From Chryseolinea sp. H1M3-3 (GTDB lineage Bacteria > Bacteroidota > Bacteroidia > Cytophagales > Cyclobacteriaceae): a DNA stretch of 64,000 bases. Below the pieces are notes generated by a model. It was not told where the DNA came from. It saw nothing but the letters and a program-made list of their open reading frames with translations, and did not search any database. Below are positions 16,570-25,186 of this stretch, one piece after another. The stretch spans positions 186,001 to 250,000 of the forward strand of contig NZ_JARKMY010000002.1 of NCBI RefSeq assembly GCF_029360725.1, read 5' to 3'. The first letter of the stretch is position 1; each line of letters begins with the position of its first letter. The position numbers and the translations under genes were made by a program.

Positions 16570-18669
16570 ATGATCCGCTGGATTCCCTATGCCTTTGTCA
16601 GGATTGTTTTGTTTTTTATACTGGGTATATACCTGGGCATCGACTATGGTGAATTAATCGATCCTTTTTATGGGCGCTTGATATTTCTTATTCTCGGTGC
16701 ATCTTATGGAATCGTGGTTTGGTGCTCGTGGAAAAAACTGTTCCTGCCAGGATATAAATTAAAAGTTATTGCGGGTATTATTGGATTATCGGCAATTGTT
16801 ATTGCGGGTTTTCTAAATGTTTATTCCAGTAAGCAGTTTCATAAGACTGAGCACTTAATTCACATCCAATCTCCTGTCGAATTTTCTAAACTGGTCATAA
16901 CAAATTTACCTGAAGAAAAAGCGAATTCCTGGAAAATTGAATCTCTTATAAAGGCTGTTAAAACAGAAGGCGAATGGAGAACTTGCGATTCCAAGATTAT
17001 GCTGTATGTTTCGAAGCGGGATTTAACTGCTGCATTTAGATATGGAGATGTTTTATTAGTAAAGGGGCAACCCCAACTCGTCGCTGGACCGGCCAATCCA
17101 GAGGAATTTGATTACAAACGTTTCGTGGGTTTTAAAAACATTTATCATCAGCAGTTTGCTAAATCAGGTGATGTAAAACAAATTGGCCATGAGCCCCCAA
17201 GTTGGATTACGTACTATGCACTGGGTTGTAGACAGTGGGCTGACGCCGCGTTGAGACAGCATATCGAAGGCGAACGGGAACAAGGTCTTGCATCCGCCTT
17301 GGTGTTGGGAGTAACGGATGGCCTGGATAACGATGTATTATCAGCGTATAAAGCGACCGGTGCCATGCATGTGCTGGCAGTAAGCGGTTTGCATGTGGGT
17401 ATTCTTTATGGGTTACTGCTGCTTGTTTTAAAACCTTTAGCAAAGTTAAAATTTGGTCCGTGGGTGGTGGCAGGTGTCAGTATTGTTGTGCTTTGGGGCT
17501 ACGCTTTTGTGACCGGATTATCACCTTCAGTCTTAAGGGCGGTTACCATGTTTTCTTTTGTCGCAATTGCTAGGCCGGCAAGTTATCGCACCAATATGTA
17601 CAATACTGTTGCGGCTTCAGCCTTTTTTATTTTGTGGTATGATCCCTTCCTGTTGATGTCAGTTGGATTTCAACTGTCGTACCTGGCGGTGTTAGGCATT
17701 GTTTACATGCAATCGGGATTATATAATCTTTGGGAACCAACGAACCGTTTACTGGATGAAATATGGAAAGTGTCTTGCGTTTCCGTAGCAGCGCAGCTTG
17801 CAACTTTTTCGTTGGGATTATTATACTTCCATCAGTTTCCCAACTATTTCTTGCTGTCTAACCTCTTTGTTATACCTGGATCTTTTATTGTTTTAATTTT
17901 AGGCTTGCTGATACTTGTCGTTGGCGCCCTTCAGCCAATAGCTTCAGCGTTAGGTTTTATACTTGGATGGATTATAAAGCTATTGAATTACATTATTTTT
18001 GCCCTGGAGGATTTGCCTTTCAGCCTCATCGAAGATGTTTACATTACGCCGCTTCAATGTGCTTTGCTTCTCGTATTAATTGCTACGGTGCTTATGCTTA
18101 TTCATTCGCGGAGATTTAAATGGGTTATCACGAGTTTTTTTATTGTATCAATGTTGTGCTTGACCCAATGGTGGCATTTTTACAAAAACGTTAACGTACA
18201 AAAGATGATCGTTTATAATGTCAAGGGGCATTTTGCGATCGACTTCATTCAGGACGGTCAAAGTTATTTTATGGGCGACACTGCACTTCAAAACGACGAA
18301 GCCAAAATCGGTTTTCATATCACCCCTCACCGGACCAAAGCAGGCGTAGATAAAATTATAACGAAGCGTTTGGCGTTTCGACAGGAATTATCGGGGTGTG
18401 CGCTTATGGTATGGAAAGGAAAAACTTTTCTGCAAATCCATGACCCTGCTTTTGTGTTAACTCCCGGTATTAAAGTAGATTTTGTAATTATCAGTAATGA
18501 TGCGGTAAAAAATTTGCAAGCTCTGGAAACGTACGTACAAATGGATCAACTTATCGTTGACAGCAGCAACTCCGTATATTCGGCAGAAAAACTATTAGAG
18601 CAGGCAGCTACAACAAAAGCGAGGGCTTATTCAGTTTTACATCAAGGAGCATTCGAGTTTTACTTATGA
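16570..18669 (+). CDS. ComEC/Rec2 family DNA uptake channel protein
   Basis: This 699-residue multi-pass membrane protein of the competence family moves single-stranded DNA across the inner membrane during transformation. N-terminal membrane helices and a soluble DUF4131/OB-like part (to about 200) are followed by the Competence domain, with the signature HVLAVSGLHVGILYGLLL at about 267-283. Many hydrophobic helices continue to about residue 530. The last about 165 residues are soluble but show no metallo-beta-lactamase metal motifs, as in many Bacteroidota members. Its stop overlaps the start of the enoyl-CoA hydratase gene by four bases (ATGA), indicating coupling. No other competence genes are in the window. 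Confidence 0.92.
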   Translation: MIRWIPYAFVRIVLFFILGIYLGIDYGELIDPFYGRLIFLILGASYGIVVWCSWKKLFLPGYKLKVIAGIIGLSAIVIAGFLNVYSSKQFHKTEHLIHIQSPVEFSKLVITNLPEEKANSWKIESLIKAVKTEGEWRTCDSKIMLYVSKRDLTAAFRYGDVLLVKGQPQLVAGPANPEEFDYKRFVGFKNIYHQQFAKSGDVKQIGHEPPSWITYYALGCRQWADAALRQHIEGEREQGLASALVLGVTDGLDNDVLSAYKATGAMHVLAVSGLHVGILYGLLLLVLKPLAKLKFGPWVVAGVSIVVLWGYAFVTGLSPSVLRAVTMFSFVAIARPASYRTNMYNTVAASAFFILWYDPFLLMSVGFQLSYLAVLGIVYMQSGLYNLWEPTNRLLDEIWKVSCVSVAAQLATFSLGLLYFHQFPNYFLLSNLFVIPGSFIVLILGLLILVVGALQPIASALGFILGWIIKLLNYIIFALEDLPFSLIEDVYITPLQCALLLVLIATVLMLIHSRRFKWVITSFFIVSMLCLTQWWHFYKNVNVQKMIVYNVKGHFAIDFIQDGQSYFMGDTALQNDEAKIGFHITPHRTKAGVDKIITKRLAFRQELSGCALMVWKGKTFLQIHDPAFVLTPGIKVDFVIISNDAVKNLQALETYVQMDQLIVDSSNSVYSAEKLLEQAATTKARAYSVLHQGAFEFYL

Positions 18670-19448
18670 CAACATTTAACTACATAACCTGTATCACGGA
18701 TCAAAGGGTTGGAATCATCACGCTCAACCGTCCGGAAAAAAGAAACGCTTTAAGCTTTGACTTAATTGCCGAATTGAAAGTGGCTTTTGAAAAATATGAA
18801 ATGGACCCCGGTGTGAATATTATCATATTAAAAGCCAACGGGGCAGCGTTTTGTGCGGGTGCAGACATTACGGATCTGCAACGACTTCAAAGCTATTCTT
18901 TCGAGCAAAATGTTGCTGATTCCAATCATCTGAAAGAATTGTTTCTTATAATTTATACTTTAAAGAAAGTCGTTGTCGCTCAGGTTCAAGGTCATGCATT
19001 GGCAGGGGGTTGCGGGTTAGCCACTGTTTGCGATTTTGTTTTTACTGTGCCGGAAGCGAGGTTCGGTTATCCGGAAGTTAAGATTGGATTTATCCCTGCG
19101 ATTGTAATGATTTTTCTTTTGCGCAAAATAGGTGAGGCCGAAGCAAGACGACTGCTGCTGAGCGGTGATTCAATTAACGCAGAGCAAGCTTTTCAAATGG
19201 GTCTTGTGCATGAAATTGTTTCAAGCGAAAAACTCGAAAAGCATGTGATGGATTTTGCCACCCGATTAATCCATACCAACTCTTCCCATGCCATGATGAT
19301 TACCAAGCAAATGATCACGAAACTGCATTCAATGTCTCTTCAGGAATCGTTGTCTATTGCTGCGGATATGAATGCCCGCGCCCGCGAGAGCGACGATTTT
19401 AAGCGTGGTATCAACGCTTTCCTGAAAAAAGAAAAAATTGAATGGTAG
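18666..19448 (+). CDS. enoyl-CoA hydratase/isomerase family protein
   Basis: This 260-residue crotonase-fold enzyme probably hydrates an enoyl-CoA in fatty-acid or amino-acid catabolism. Oxyanion-hole elements are visible at AAFCAGADITDL (about 60-72) and ALAGGCGLATVCDF (about 109-122). The acid/base region EARFGYPEVKIGFIPA is at about 132-147 and carries a candidate catalytic glutamate. The length and the C-terminal helix (DFKRGINAFLKKEKIEW) match crotonases. It overlaps comEC by 4 bp. The exact substrate cannot be read from sequence; methylglutaconyl-CoA hydratase is a common annotation for similar genes but is not established here. Confidence 0.9.
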   Translation: MTTFNYITCITDQRVGIITLNRPEKRNALSFDLIAELKVAFEKYEMDPGVNIIILKANGAAFCAGADITDLQRLQSYSFEQNVADSNHLKELFLIIYTLKKVVVAQVQGHALAGGCGLATVCDFVFTVPEARFGYPEVKIGFIPAIVMIFLLRKIGEAEARRLLLSGDSINAEQAFQMGLVHEIVSSEKLEKHVMDFATRLIHTNSSHAMMITKQMITKLHSMSLQESLSIAADMNARARESDDFKRGINAFLKKEKIEW

Positions 19449-19641
19449 ACTTATTTTTTCTATCAAAATAGCAGCAGCCGCTTTTGATTAATCTAAGTAT
19501 TATATTGGGACTTAGATGGAACCGCATTAACGGCACCTTTGAGCTTCAGACAATCACTTCGTGCCTTCTAACCTTCGTAGTCTTATTATAGTTTTACATT
19601 AAACCACTTTAATTTAAACCTTAGTCTTTAACGTTCAAGCA

Positions 19642-21561
19642 ATCGAAACTCCGCTTTCCATATTACAGAAGTATTGGCATCATAATGCCTTCCGGGCGCT
19701 GCAGGAAGATATTATTCAATCAGTTTTGAAAGGCCAGGATACGTTGGCTTTATTGCCGACAGGTGGTGGAAAATCCGTATGCTTTCAGGTACCCGCCTTG
19801 CTGCTGGAAGGTATTTGCATCGTTGTAACGCCCCTAATAGCGTTGATGAAAGATCAGGTGATGCAACTAAAGCAACGAGGCATTGAAGCGGTATCCATTC
19901 ATTCGGGAATGAGCCGGCAACAAGTCGATATTTTGTTAGACAATTGTATTTATGGCGCGGTAAAATTTTTATATGTATCGCCCGAGCGTTTGCTGACTGA
20001 AATCTTTATTGCACGTGTCAAACAGATGAAGGTCGGCCTTATTGCTGTGGATGAAGCACACTGTATTTCACAATGGGGTTACGATTTCCGGCCGCCGTAC
20101 CTGCAGATTGCTGCCTTGCGTGAATTAGTTCCCGATGCTCCAGTCATAGCGTTGACGGCCTCGGCAACTGAGATTGTTTGTGAGGATATTCAAGACAAAT
20201 TGGCTTTCAAACCATCTTCTCTGGTTTTCAGGAAATCATTTGCCCGGGACAATCTTTCTTTTGTGGTCCGGAAATCGGAGAACAAAGAAAAGAAGGTGCT
20301 GGAAATCCTTCAGAAAGTGAAAGGCTCTGCCATCATCTATGTACGATCACGAAAAGCTACCCAAGAGATAGCTGCATCTCTCGTAAAAAGGAAAATTTCT
20401 GCAGCTTATTATCACGCCGGACTTAATCATGAAGAACGGTCCAAGCGTCAGGATCAGTGGATTCAAAACATCACCAGGGTAATGGTATCAACCAACGCCT
20501 TTGGTATGGGTATTGACAAACCGGATGTCAGGATCGTAATACATCTCGACCTTCCGGAAAATTTGGAGTCTTATTACCAGGAAGCAGGCCGCGCAGGACG
20601 CGATGGTGTACGTTCTTACGCAGTCATGATTTATCAGGATGCCGATGTTTCAAATCTCCAAATAAAGACCGAACAGGCACATCCTTCACCCGAGGTGTTA
20701 AAAAGAATTTACCAGGCGTTAGCAAATTATTATCAGCTTGCTGTTGGTAGCGCAGCGGGCGAGAGTTTTGATTTTGATCTGCACGACTTTACCGATCGCT
20801 TCTCCTTCCATACAGCCGAAGTGTACGTGGCATTAAAGAAATTAGAGGAAGAAGGGCTCATTCAATTTAACGAAAGTTTTTATAGCCCATCACAACTTCA
20901 CATCGCGGTTGATAAAACTAAACTTTATGAATTTCAAATCGCAAATGAACAATTTGATCCGGTAATCAAAATGATCTTAAGGCTTTATGGGGGTGAGTTG
21001 TTTTCCGATTTTGTAAAAATCTCTGAATCATATCTGGCGAAAGGATTAAAAATTTCTTTTCAGGAAATGATAAAGATCCTTAAACACCTCGATGAATTGA
21101 AAATAATCATGTATCAACCGGTAAAGGAGAAACCCCAGCTTACGTTCGTGCTTCCACGTCAGGATGTAAGCCGGCTTCCGCTGGATACGGCGAGGATGGC
21201 GGCGAGAAAAAAATTGACCATGGAAAAAATGAATGCCATGATCGATTTTGTTACAACCCAACATCGTTGCCGCATGCAAGTGGTTCAGGAATATTTTAAT
21301 GAAATTACTTTCAATGAATGCGGAATCTGTGACGTATGCATTGAGAAACGTAAAAAGGAAAATATCCGGGCCTTTGATGAAATCCGCGAAGAAGTTTTAA
21401 ACATGCTTAAAAAAAATTCGATGACGGTGGAAGAACTTGAAGAAAAGATTGCCCCGCGTGAACACGAATTATTTGTTGATGTGATCCGGGAGATGGTGGA
21501 CGATGGCTACTTGGAATATGATGCATCCTGGCGCTTAAAATTATTACAACAAAAACGATAA
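19642..21561 (+). CDS. recQ: ATP-dependent DNA helicase RecQ
   Basis: This superfamily 2 3'-5' DNA helicase functions in recombination repair. Motif 0 is FRALQEDII, followed by Walker A LPTGGGKS. The DEAH box is in VDEAHCISQWGYDFR, and the arginine-finger region is YQEAGRAGRDG. The RQC zinc site has four cysteines (C-x16-C-x2-C-x2-C) around NECGICDVC. A winged-helix segment follows, and the C-terminal part is too short for a clear HRDC domain. The frame is open from 19618, but no ATG, GTG or TTG occurs before TTG 19726, which lies after motif 0. Homology places the start near the ATC at 19642, given here as a provisional non-canonical start. ydcF follows after 18 bp. Confidence 0.88.
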   Translation: METPLSILQKYWHHNAFRALQEDIIQSVLKGQDTLALLPTGGGKSVCFQVPALLLEGICIVVTPLIALMKDQVMQLKQRGIEAVSIHSGMSRQQVDILLDNCIYGAVKFLYVSPERLLTEIFIARVKQMKVGLIAVDEAHCISQWGYDFRPPYLQIAALRELVPDAPVIALTASATEIVCEDIQDKLAFKPSSLVFRKSFARDNLSFVVRKSENKEKKVLEILQKVKGSAIIYVRSRKATQEIAASLVKRKISAAYYHAGLNHEERSKRQDQWIQNITRVMVSTNAFGMGIDKPDVRIVIHLDLPENLESYYQEAGRAGRDGVRSYAVMIYQDADVSNLQIKTEQAHPSPEVLKRIYQALANYYQLAVGSAAGESFDFDLHDFTDRFSFHTAEVYVALKKLEEEGLIQFNESFYSPSQLHIAVDKTKLYEFQIANEQFDPVIKMILRLYGGELFSDFVKISESYLAKGLKISFQEMIKILKHLDELKIIMYQPVKEKPQLTFVLPRQDVSRLPLDTARMAARKKLTMEKMNAMIDFVTTQHRCRMQVVQEYFNEITFNECGICDVCIEKRKKENIRAFDEIREEVLNMLKKNSMTVEELEEKIAPREHELFVDVIREMVDDGYLEYDASWRLKLLQQKR

Positions 21562-21579
21562 ATCCCTGTTATATAGGGT

Positions 21580-22311
21580 ATGAAGACGGTGAAAAGAGTT
21601 CTGAGGTGGTTTTTATATTTCCATGTTTTTGTAGGTTTAGCACTTTTGCTTACCCATTGTTCCATTTCCAATCATGCTGAAAAATCCTATGCGCGGGCAA
21701 AAAAAGAAAAACCGTACGATGTAATCATCGTACCGGGCGTTCCTTATGACAAAGCAGCAACAACGTCCGTGATGACTTTGCGGCTCTATTGGGCAAAGCA
21801 TCTTTATGACAGCGGAATTACTAAAAATATTATTTTCTCGGGTTCATCAGTATACACACATTTCGTAGAAGGAATCGCCATGAAAATAATGGCCGATTCA
21901 CTCGGTATTCCATCCGATCATACCTTTTATGAAACAAATGCCGAGCACAGTACTGAAAATGTTTACTATTCCTGGAAGATGGCAAAAGAAAAAGGATTTG
22001 ATAAAATCGCTGTGGCCACCGACCCATACCAGGCTGCCTTGCTAAGACGATTTATAAGACGTTATACTCCTGGCGTTAAAACCATTCCTATTGTGTTTTC
22101 AATGTTAGATATTGATGACCGTTCGTTACCAAAAATTGATACCACGGCAGCCTATGTCGAGGACTTTGTTTCGATTACTGAACGTGAGAGTTTTTGGGAA
22201 CGACTCCGGGGCACCCTGGGTAAGCGGGTAAGAGAAGACATCAGAGATCAATCTAAAGAAGCAAGGAGAGAAAAAGAAGAAGTGACTTTGACGGGCGGCG
22301 GGTCTAAATAG
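21580..22311 (+). CDS. YdcF/ElyC/SanA family membrane-anchored protein
   Basis: This is a DUF218 (YdcF-like) protein of 243 residues. One N-terminal membrane segment lies at about 8-27, and the soluble domain follows with PYDVIIVPGVPYD, LYDSGITKNIIFSGS and a later ATDPYQAALLRRF stretch that matches the family core. Family members in E. coli (ElyC, SanA) influence envelope polysaccharide homeostasis and vancomycin sensitivity. The C-terminal tail is highly charged. It is 18 bp after recQ and convergent with recN, whose stop is 29 bp away. Confidence 0.85.
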   Translation: MKTVKRVLRWFLYFHVFVGLALLLTHCSISNHAEKSYARAKKEKPYDVIIVPGVPYDKAATTSVMTLRLYWAKHLYDSGITKNIIFSGSSVYTHFVEGIAMKIMADSLGIPSDHTFYETNAEHSTENVYYSWKMAKEKGFDKIAVATDPYQAALLRRFIRRYTPGVKTIPIVFSMLDIDDRSLPKIDTTAAYVEDFVSITERESFWERLRGTLGKRVREDIRDQSKEARREKEEVTLTGGGSK

Positions 22312-22340
22312 TTAATCCTACCTGAAACTGAACTTTGGAA

Positions 22341-23993
22341 TTAGTTCGTTAAAAGTTCCTGCGCATTTTCAAGGGCAACTTTGGAAGGTTTTGATCCGCC
22401 AATCATTTTAGCGATTTCTTCAACCCGCTCATCGTTCGTCAAACGTTTAATAGAACTTACCGTTTTGGCAGCTGAGTTGTCTTTATACACAAAATAATGA
22501 GCATCACCTTTCGCTGCGATTTGTGGCAAATGACTAATGGAAATAATCTGATGTTTTTTTGACATCCCCTTCATTAAGTTACCGAGCTTGATGGCTACTT
22601 CTCCGGAGATACCATTGTCTATTTCGTCTAGTATCAGCGTTGGCATCGCGGTTTTTGAAGCCATCACATATTTGATAGAAAACATTACCCGTGAGAATTC
22701 GCCGCCCGAAGCCACCTGGGCTAATGGCCTCGGAGAAATTCCTTTGTTGGCACTAAAGAGAATTTCAATACGATCAATCCCGGTGGGAGAGGGTTCGGTT
22801 ATTTTTGAATCGATTTCAAAAACAGCATTAGGCATCCCGAGTTCATGCAATAATTTGCTGATCTGTTTACACAATGGCTGAAACCCTTTTTTTCGCGACT
22901 CACTAAGTTTTGCCGCAATAATCTTTACCTGTTGTTGAGTCTGATCAAAAGTTTTTTTCGAGGCAGCAAGCGCTTCGTCAAGATTTGATGTGAGGCTATC
23001 TTTTTGCTGTAATGTCTCTTGAATAGTAATCAACTCCTTCACATTTTGAACACGATGCTTTTTTAATAACCGGTATAAGAGGCTTAAGCGCTCTTTTATA
23101 GTCTCCGTACGTTCAGGATCAAACTCAACTTCATCACCTTCTCTTTCAATCTCACTCACAAGGTCATCAAGTTCAATCATGAGGCTGTCAATTCGTTTAT
23201 ACACTTCCTCATAACGAGTTGAAAACGATGTAACAATTTGCAGGTGGTTTCTCGCTTCTCTTAAGCTGTTAAGTGCAGCATATTCTGAATCATTGAGTAA
23301 TTCAATAGCCTGTTGGAAACGGGTTTTTATCTCGCCCGCATGTTCCATGATTTTCAATTCCGACTCCAACGTTTCTTGTTCTGCTCCTTCTAGGTTCGCT
23401 TTCACCAATTCATCCAATTGAAAGCGAACATAATCTGACTCCTGTCGAAGCGTTTCTGCCTCCGATGTTAAACTTTCAAATGCTTTTTTAGCCTTAAGGT
23501 AATTGGACCAGGCTGCGGCGTATTCTTCTATAAGGTTTCGATTTTCAGCATAAGCATCAACTAACTTTAATTGAAATGTTTGTTGTCCGAGTTGCAGGGT
23601 TTCATGTTGTGAATGAACATCCATCAGGAAATTTCCAATTCGCTTCATTACTTCCAGGGTAACAGGTGTATCGTTGATAAATGCCCTTGATTTCCCACCA
23701 GGACTAATTTCCCTGCGTATTACCGTTGTTGAATCGTAGTCGAGATCTTCGTCTGCAAAAATTGATTTCAGATTTTCATTCTTAATATCGAACGTGCCCT
23801 CGGTAATGCACTTTTCATTTTCATCCCACAATACTTTTGTGTCGGCACGGTTCCCCATTAACAATCCGATGGCACCGAGCATAATAGATTTCCCTGCGCC
23901 GGTTTCACCGGTAATCACATTCAGATTAGCGGAAGGATCCATCTCCAAATGTTTTATCAAGGCATAGTTTCGTATGGTAAGGTGCTTTAGCAT
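22341..23993 (-). CDS. recN: DNA repair protein RecN
   Basis: This SMC-like ATPase for double-strand break repair has the usual length of 550 residues. Walker A GETGAGKS is at 29-36. A long coiled-coil arm runs from about 155 to 375, and the ABC signature is VASGGEFSRVM. Walker B is PTLILDEIDNGISGE, followed by the HQIISISHLPQIAAKGD switch. Its ATG overlaps the stop of the small upstream gene in the sequence TAATG, so the two are translationally coupled. It is the last gene of a minus-strand cluster that starts upstream with coaBC and bamD. Confidence 0.96.
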   Translation of the reverse strand: MLKHLTIRNYALIKHLEMDPSANLNVITGETGAGKSIMLGAIGLLMGNRADTKVLWDENEKCITEGTFDIKNENLKSIFADEDLDYDSTTVIRREISPGGKSRAFINDTPVTLEVMKRIGNFLMDVHSQHETLQLGQQTFQLKLVDAYAENRNLIEEYAAAWSNYLKAKKAFESLTSEAETLRQESDYVRFQLDELVKANLEGAEQETLESELKIMEHAGEIKTRFQQAIELLNDSEYAALNSLREARNHLQIVTSFSTRYEEVYKRIDSLMIELDDLVSEIEREGDEVEFDPERTETIKERLSLLYRLLKKHRVQNVKELITIQETLQQKDSLTSNLDEALAASKKTFDQTQQQVKIIAAKLSESRKKGFQPLCKQISKLLHELGMPNAVFEIDSKITEPSPTGIDRIEILFSANKGISPRPLAQVASGGEFSRVMFSIKYVMASKTAMPTLILDEIDNGISGEVAIKLGNLMKGMSKKHQIISISHLPQIAAKGDAHYFVYKDNSAAKTVSSIKRLTNDERVEEIAKMIGGSKPSKVALENAQELLTN

Positions 23994-24217
23994 TATACTA
24001 TAATGTCAAAATAAATTTCAGCAATGGATTGAAATGGATATTTCATATTTTCGAGGCGCATGTTTTTGAGCACAATTCCTGAGTCATTAACCTTGCTTAG
24101 TTCGCCGAACATAACCGTTCTGTCGGTTAAGACAACATTAATTTTCTTTCCTACAAATTCAGCAATTCTACGGCGGATTTGATCAACATCACTCAATCTT
24201 AATTGTTTGGTACGCAT
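23993..24217 (-). CDS. small protein with possible Sm-like fold, coupled to recN
   Basis: This 74-residue protein has a short N-terminal helix (DVDQIRRRIAEFVG). About five predicted strands follow: KINVVLTDR, TVMFGELSKVN, SGIVLKNMR, MKYPFQSIA and EIYFDIIV. The V-L-x-D-x-x-V-x-x-G-x-L pattern and the following N-x-x-L-x-x-x resemble the Sm1 motif of LSm/Hfq proteins; the Hfq-specific KHA motif is absent. The stop codon shares a base with the recN start. No annotated family was recognised. A possible Sm-like barrel is inference from strand pattern only; an RNA or DNA-binding role would be speculation. Confidence 0.75.
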   Translation of the reverse strand: MRTKQLRLSDVDQIRRRIAEFVGKKINVVLTDRTVMFGELSKVNDSGIVLKNMRLENMKYPFQSIAEIYFDIIV

Positions 24218-24229
24218 TGTTAAAACGCT

Positions 24230-24247
24230 ATTCAGACAAATCTGAAT
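24230..24247. other. small hairpin upstream of the Sm-like/recN pair
   Basis: A perfect 7-bp stem ATTCAGA/TCTGAAT with loop CAAA lies 12 bp before the start of the Sm-like gene (minus strand). There is no T-run, so it is more likely a 5' leader structure or an operator than a terminator. Confidence 0.35.
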
Positions 24248-24286
24248 AATTCAAATGTCGAATGCAACAGGAAGGAAATTGAAATA

Positions 24287-25186
24287 TTAATTCTGAATCA
24301 TTTTTTCGTAAGTCGACCGGTTTGAAGGATCAATAGTTGTTACGATATCATAGGCCTCCCGTCGAATCTGAATATTACCAGAAGAAAAAATGTTAGCGAG
24401 TTCCTTGCCTTTAGCATCCAGGAAGCTTACCAAAAGAATGGCGTTGGGATTTATATCACGGACCTTTTTAACCTCCTTCAATCCATCCAGAATAATTTTT
24501 CGGCTTTTGTCTGGGTCTTGATCAAACGTATCTAATGCCAAGCGGTGATAGGTATACGCCGATTTACGAAGATCAACCATTTGAGGGTTGTTATAGTTTT
24601 CAACAATCCAATACCGGCTTCTATTACTTCCGCCGATGGATTGCCATCCGGGCCTGTTGGATTGTTGAGCATTGTTCACGACGGTGAGCGCACGTTGAAA
24701 ATACGGTGTCCCACCAAGCTCGCTGAAAGTATCTGCGTCGACGCCTAATATTAGATAGGCGTATAAAGCGAGCATTGACGTTAAGTTCGACGTGTAGGTG
24801 TTATCGTTGTACTCCAGGGGAAGGGATTCAATATATTCAAACTCCCAGTCGCGGTCTGCAAAATTAAAAATGAGACTGGAATAATTGGTGTTGTAGACAG
24901 GACGCGCAGCCTGAATCTGAACGGTAGCGGAGAAACTGCCGATAGCTGGCATCTTTGTGATGGTGATGAGCATATTGCAGTTGATCTTTTCATGCACCTT
25001 GTAGGCTTCGTTAGTCCACTTACGTGAATTCATGAATTGTTCAATACCTGTCTCCATATCACGAAAAATGCCACGATCAGACGTTGTGATTTGCGTGGAA
25101 TTAATGGTAACGTTACAATTCAGCTCCTGTGCAACGAGTGGGCACCACGAGATAAGAAGTAATATGAATGACGCATATTTATGCAT
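24287..25186 (-). CDS. DUF4835 family periplasmic protein
   Basis: This is a 299-residue exported protein of the DUF4835 family, restricted mainly to Bacteroidota. A signal peptide covers about 1-19 (cleavage before QELNCNV). The family starts with ELNCNVTINSTQI and contains the NSRKWTNEAY and FADRDWEFEYIESLPLEYND stretches, then an alpha-helical C-terminal half. Function is not known to me. Its start overlaps the end of coaBC by 8 bp, and in related genomes it commonly follows coaBC, so it is probably cotranscribed with coaBC, rpoZ and bamD. Confidence 0.88.
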   Translation of the reverse strand: MHKYASFILLLISWCPLVAQELNCNVTINSTQITTSDRGIFRDMETGIEQFMNSRKWTNEAYKVHEKINCNMLITITKMPAIGSFSATVQIQAARPVYNTNYSSLIFNFADRDWEFEYIESLPLEYNDNTYTSNLTSMLALYAYLILGVDADTFSELGGTPYFQRALTVVNNAQQSNRPGWQSIGGSNRSRYWIVENYNNPQMVDLRKSAYTYHRLALDTFDQDPDKSRKIILDGLKEVKKVRDINPNAILLVSFLDAKGKELANIFSSGNIQIRREAYDIVTTIDPSNRSTYEKMIQN

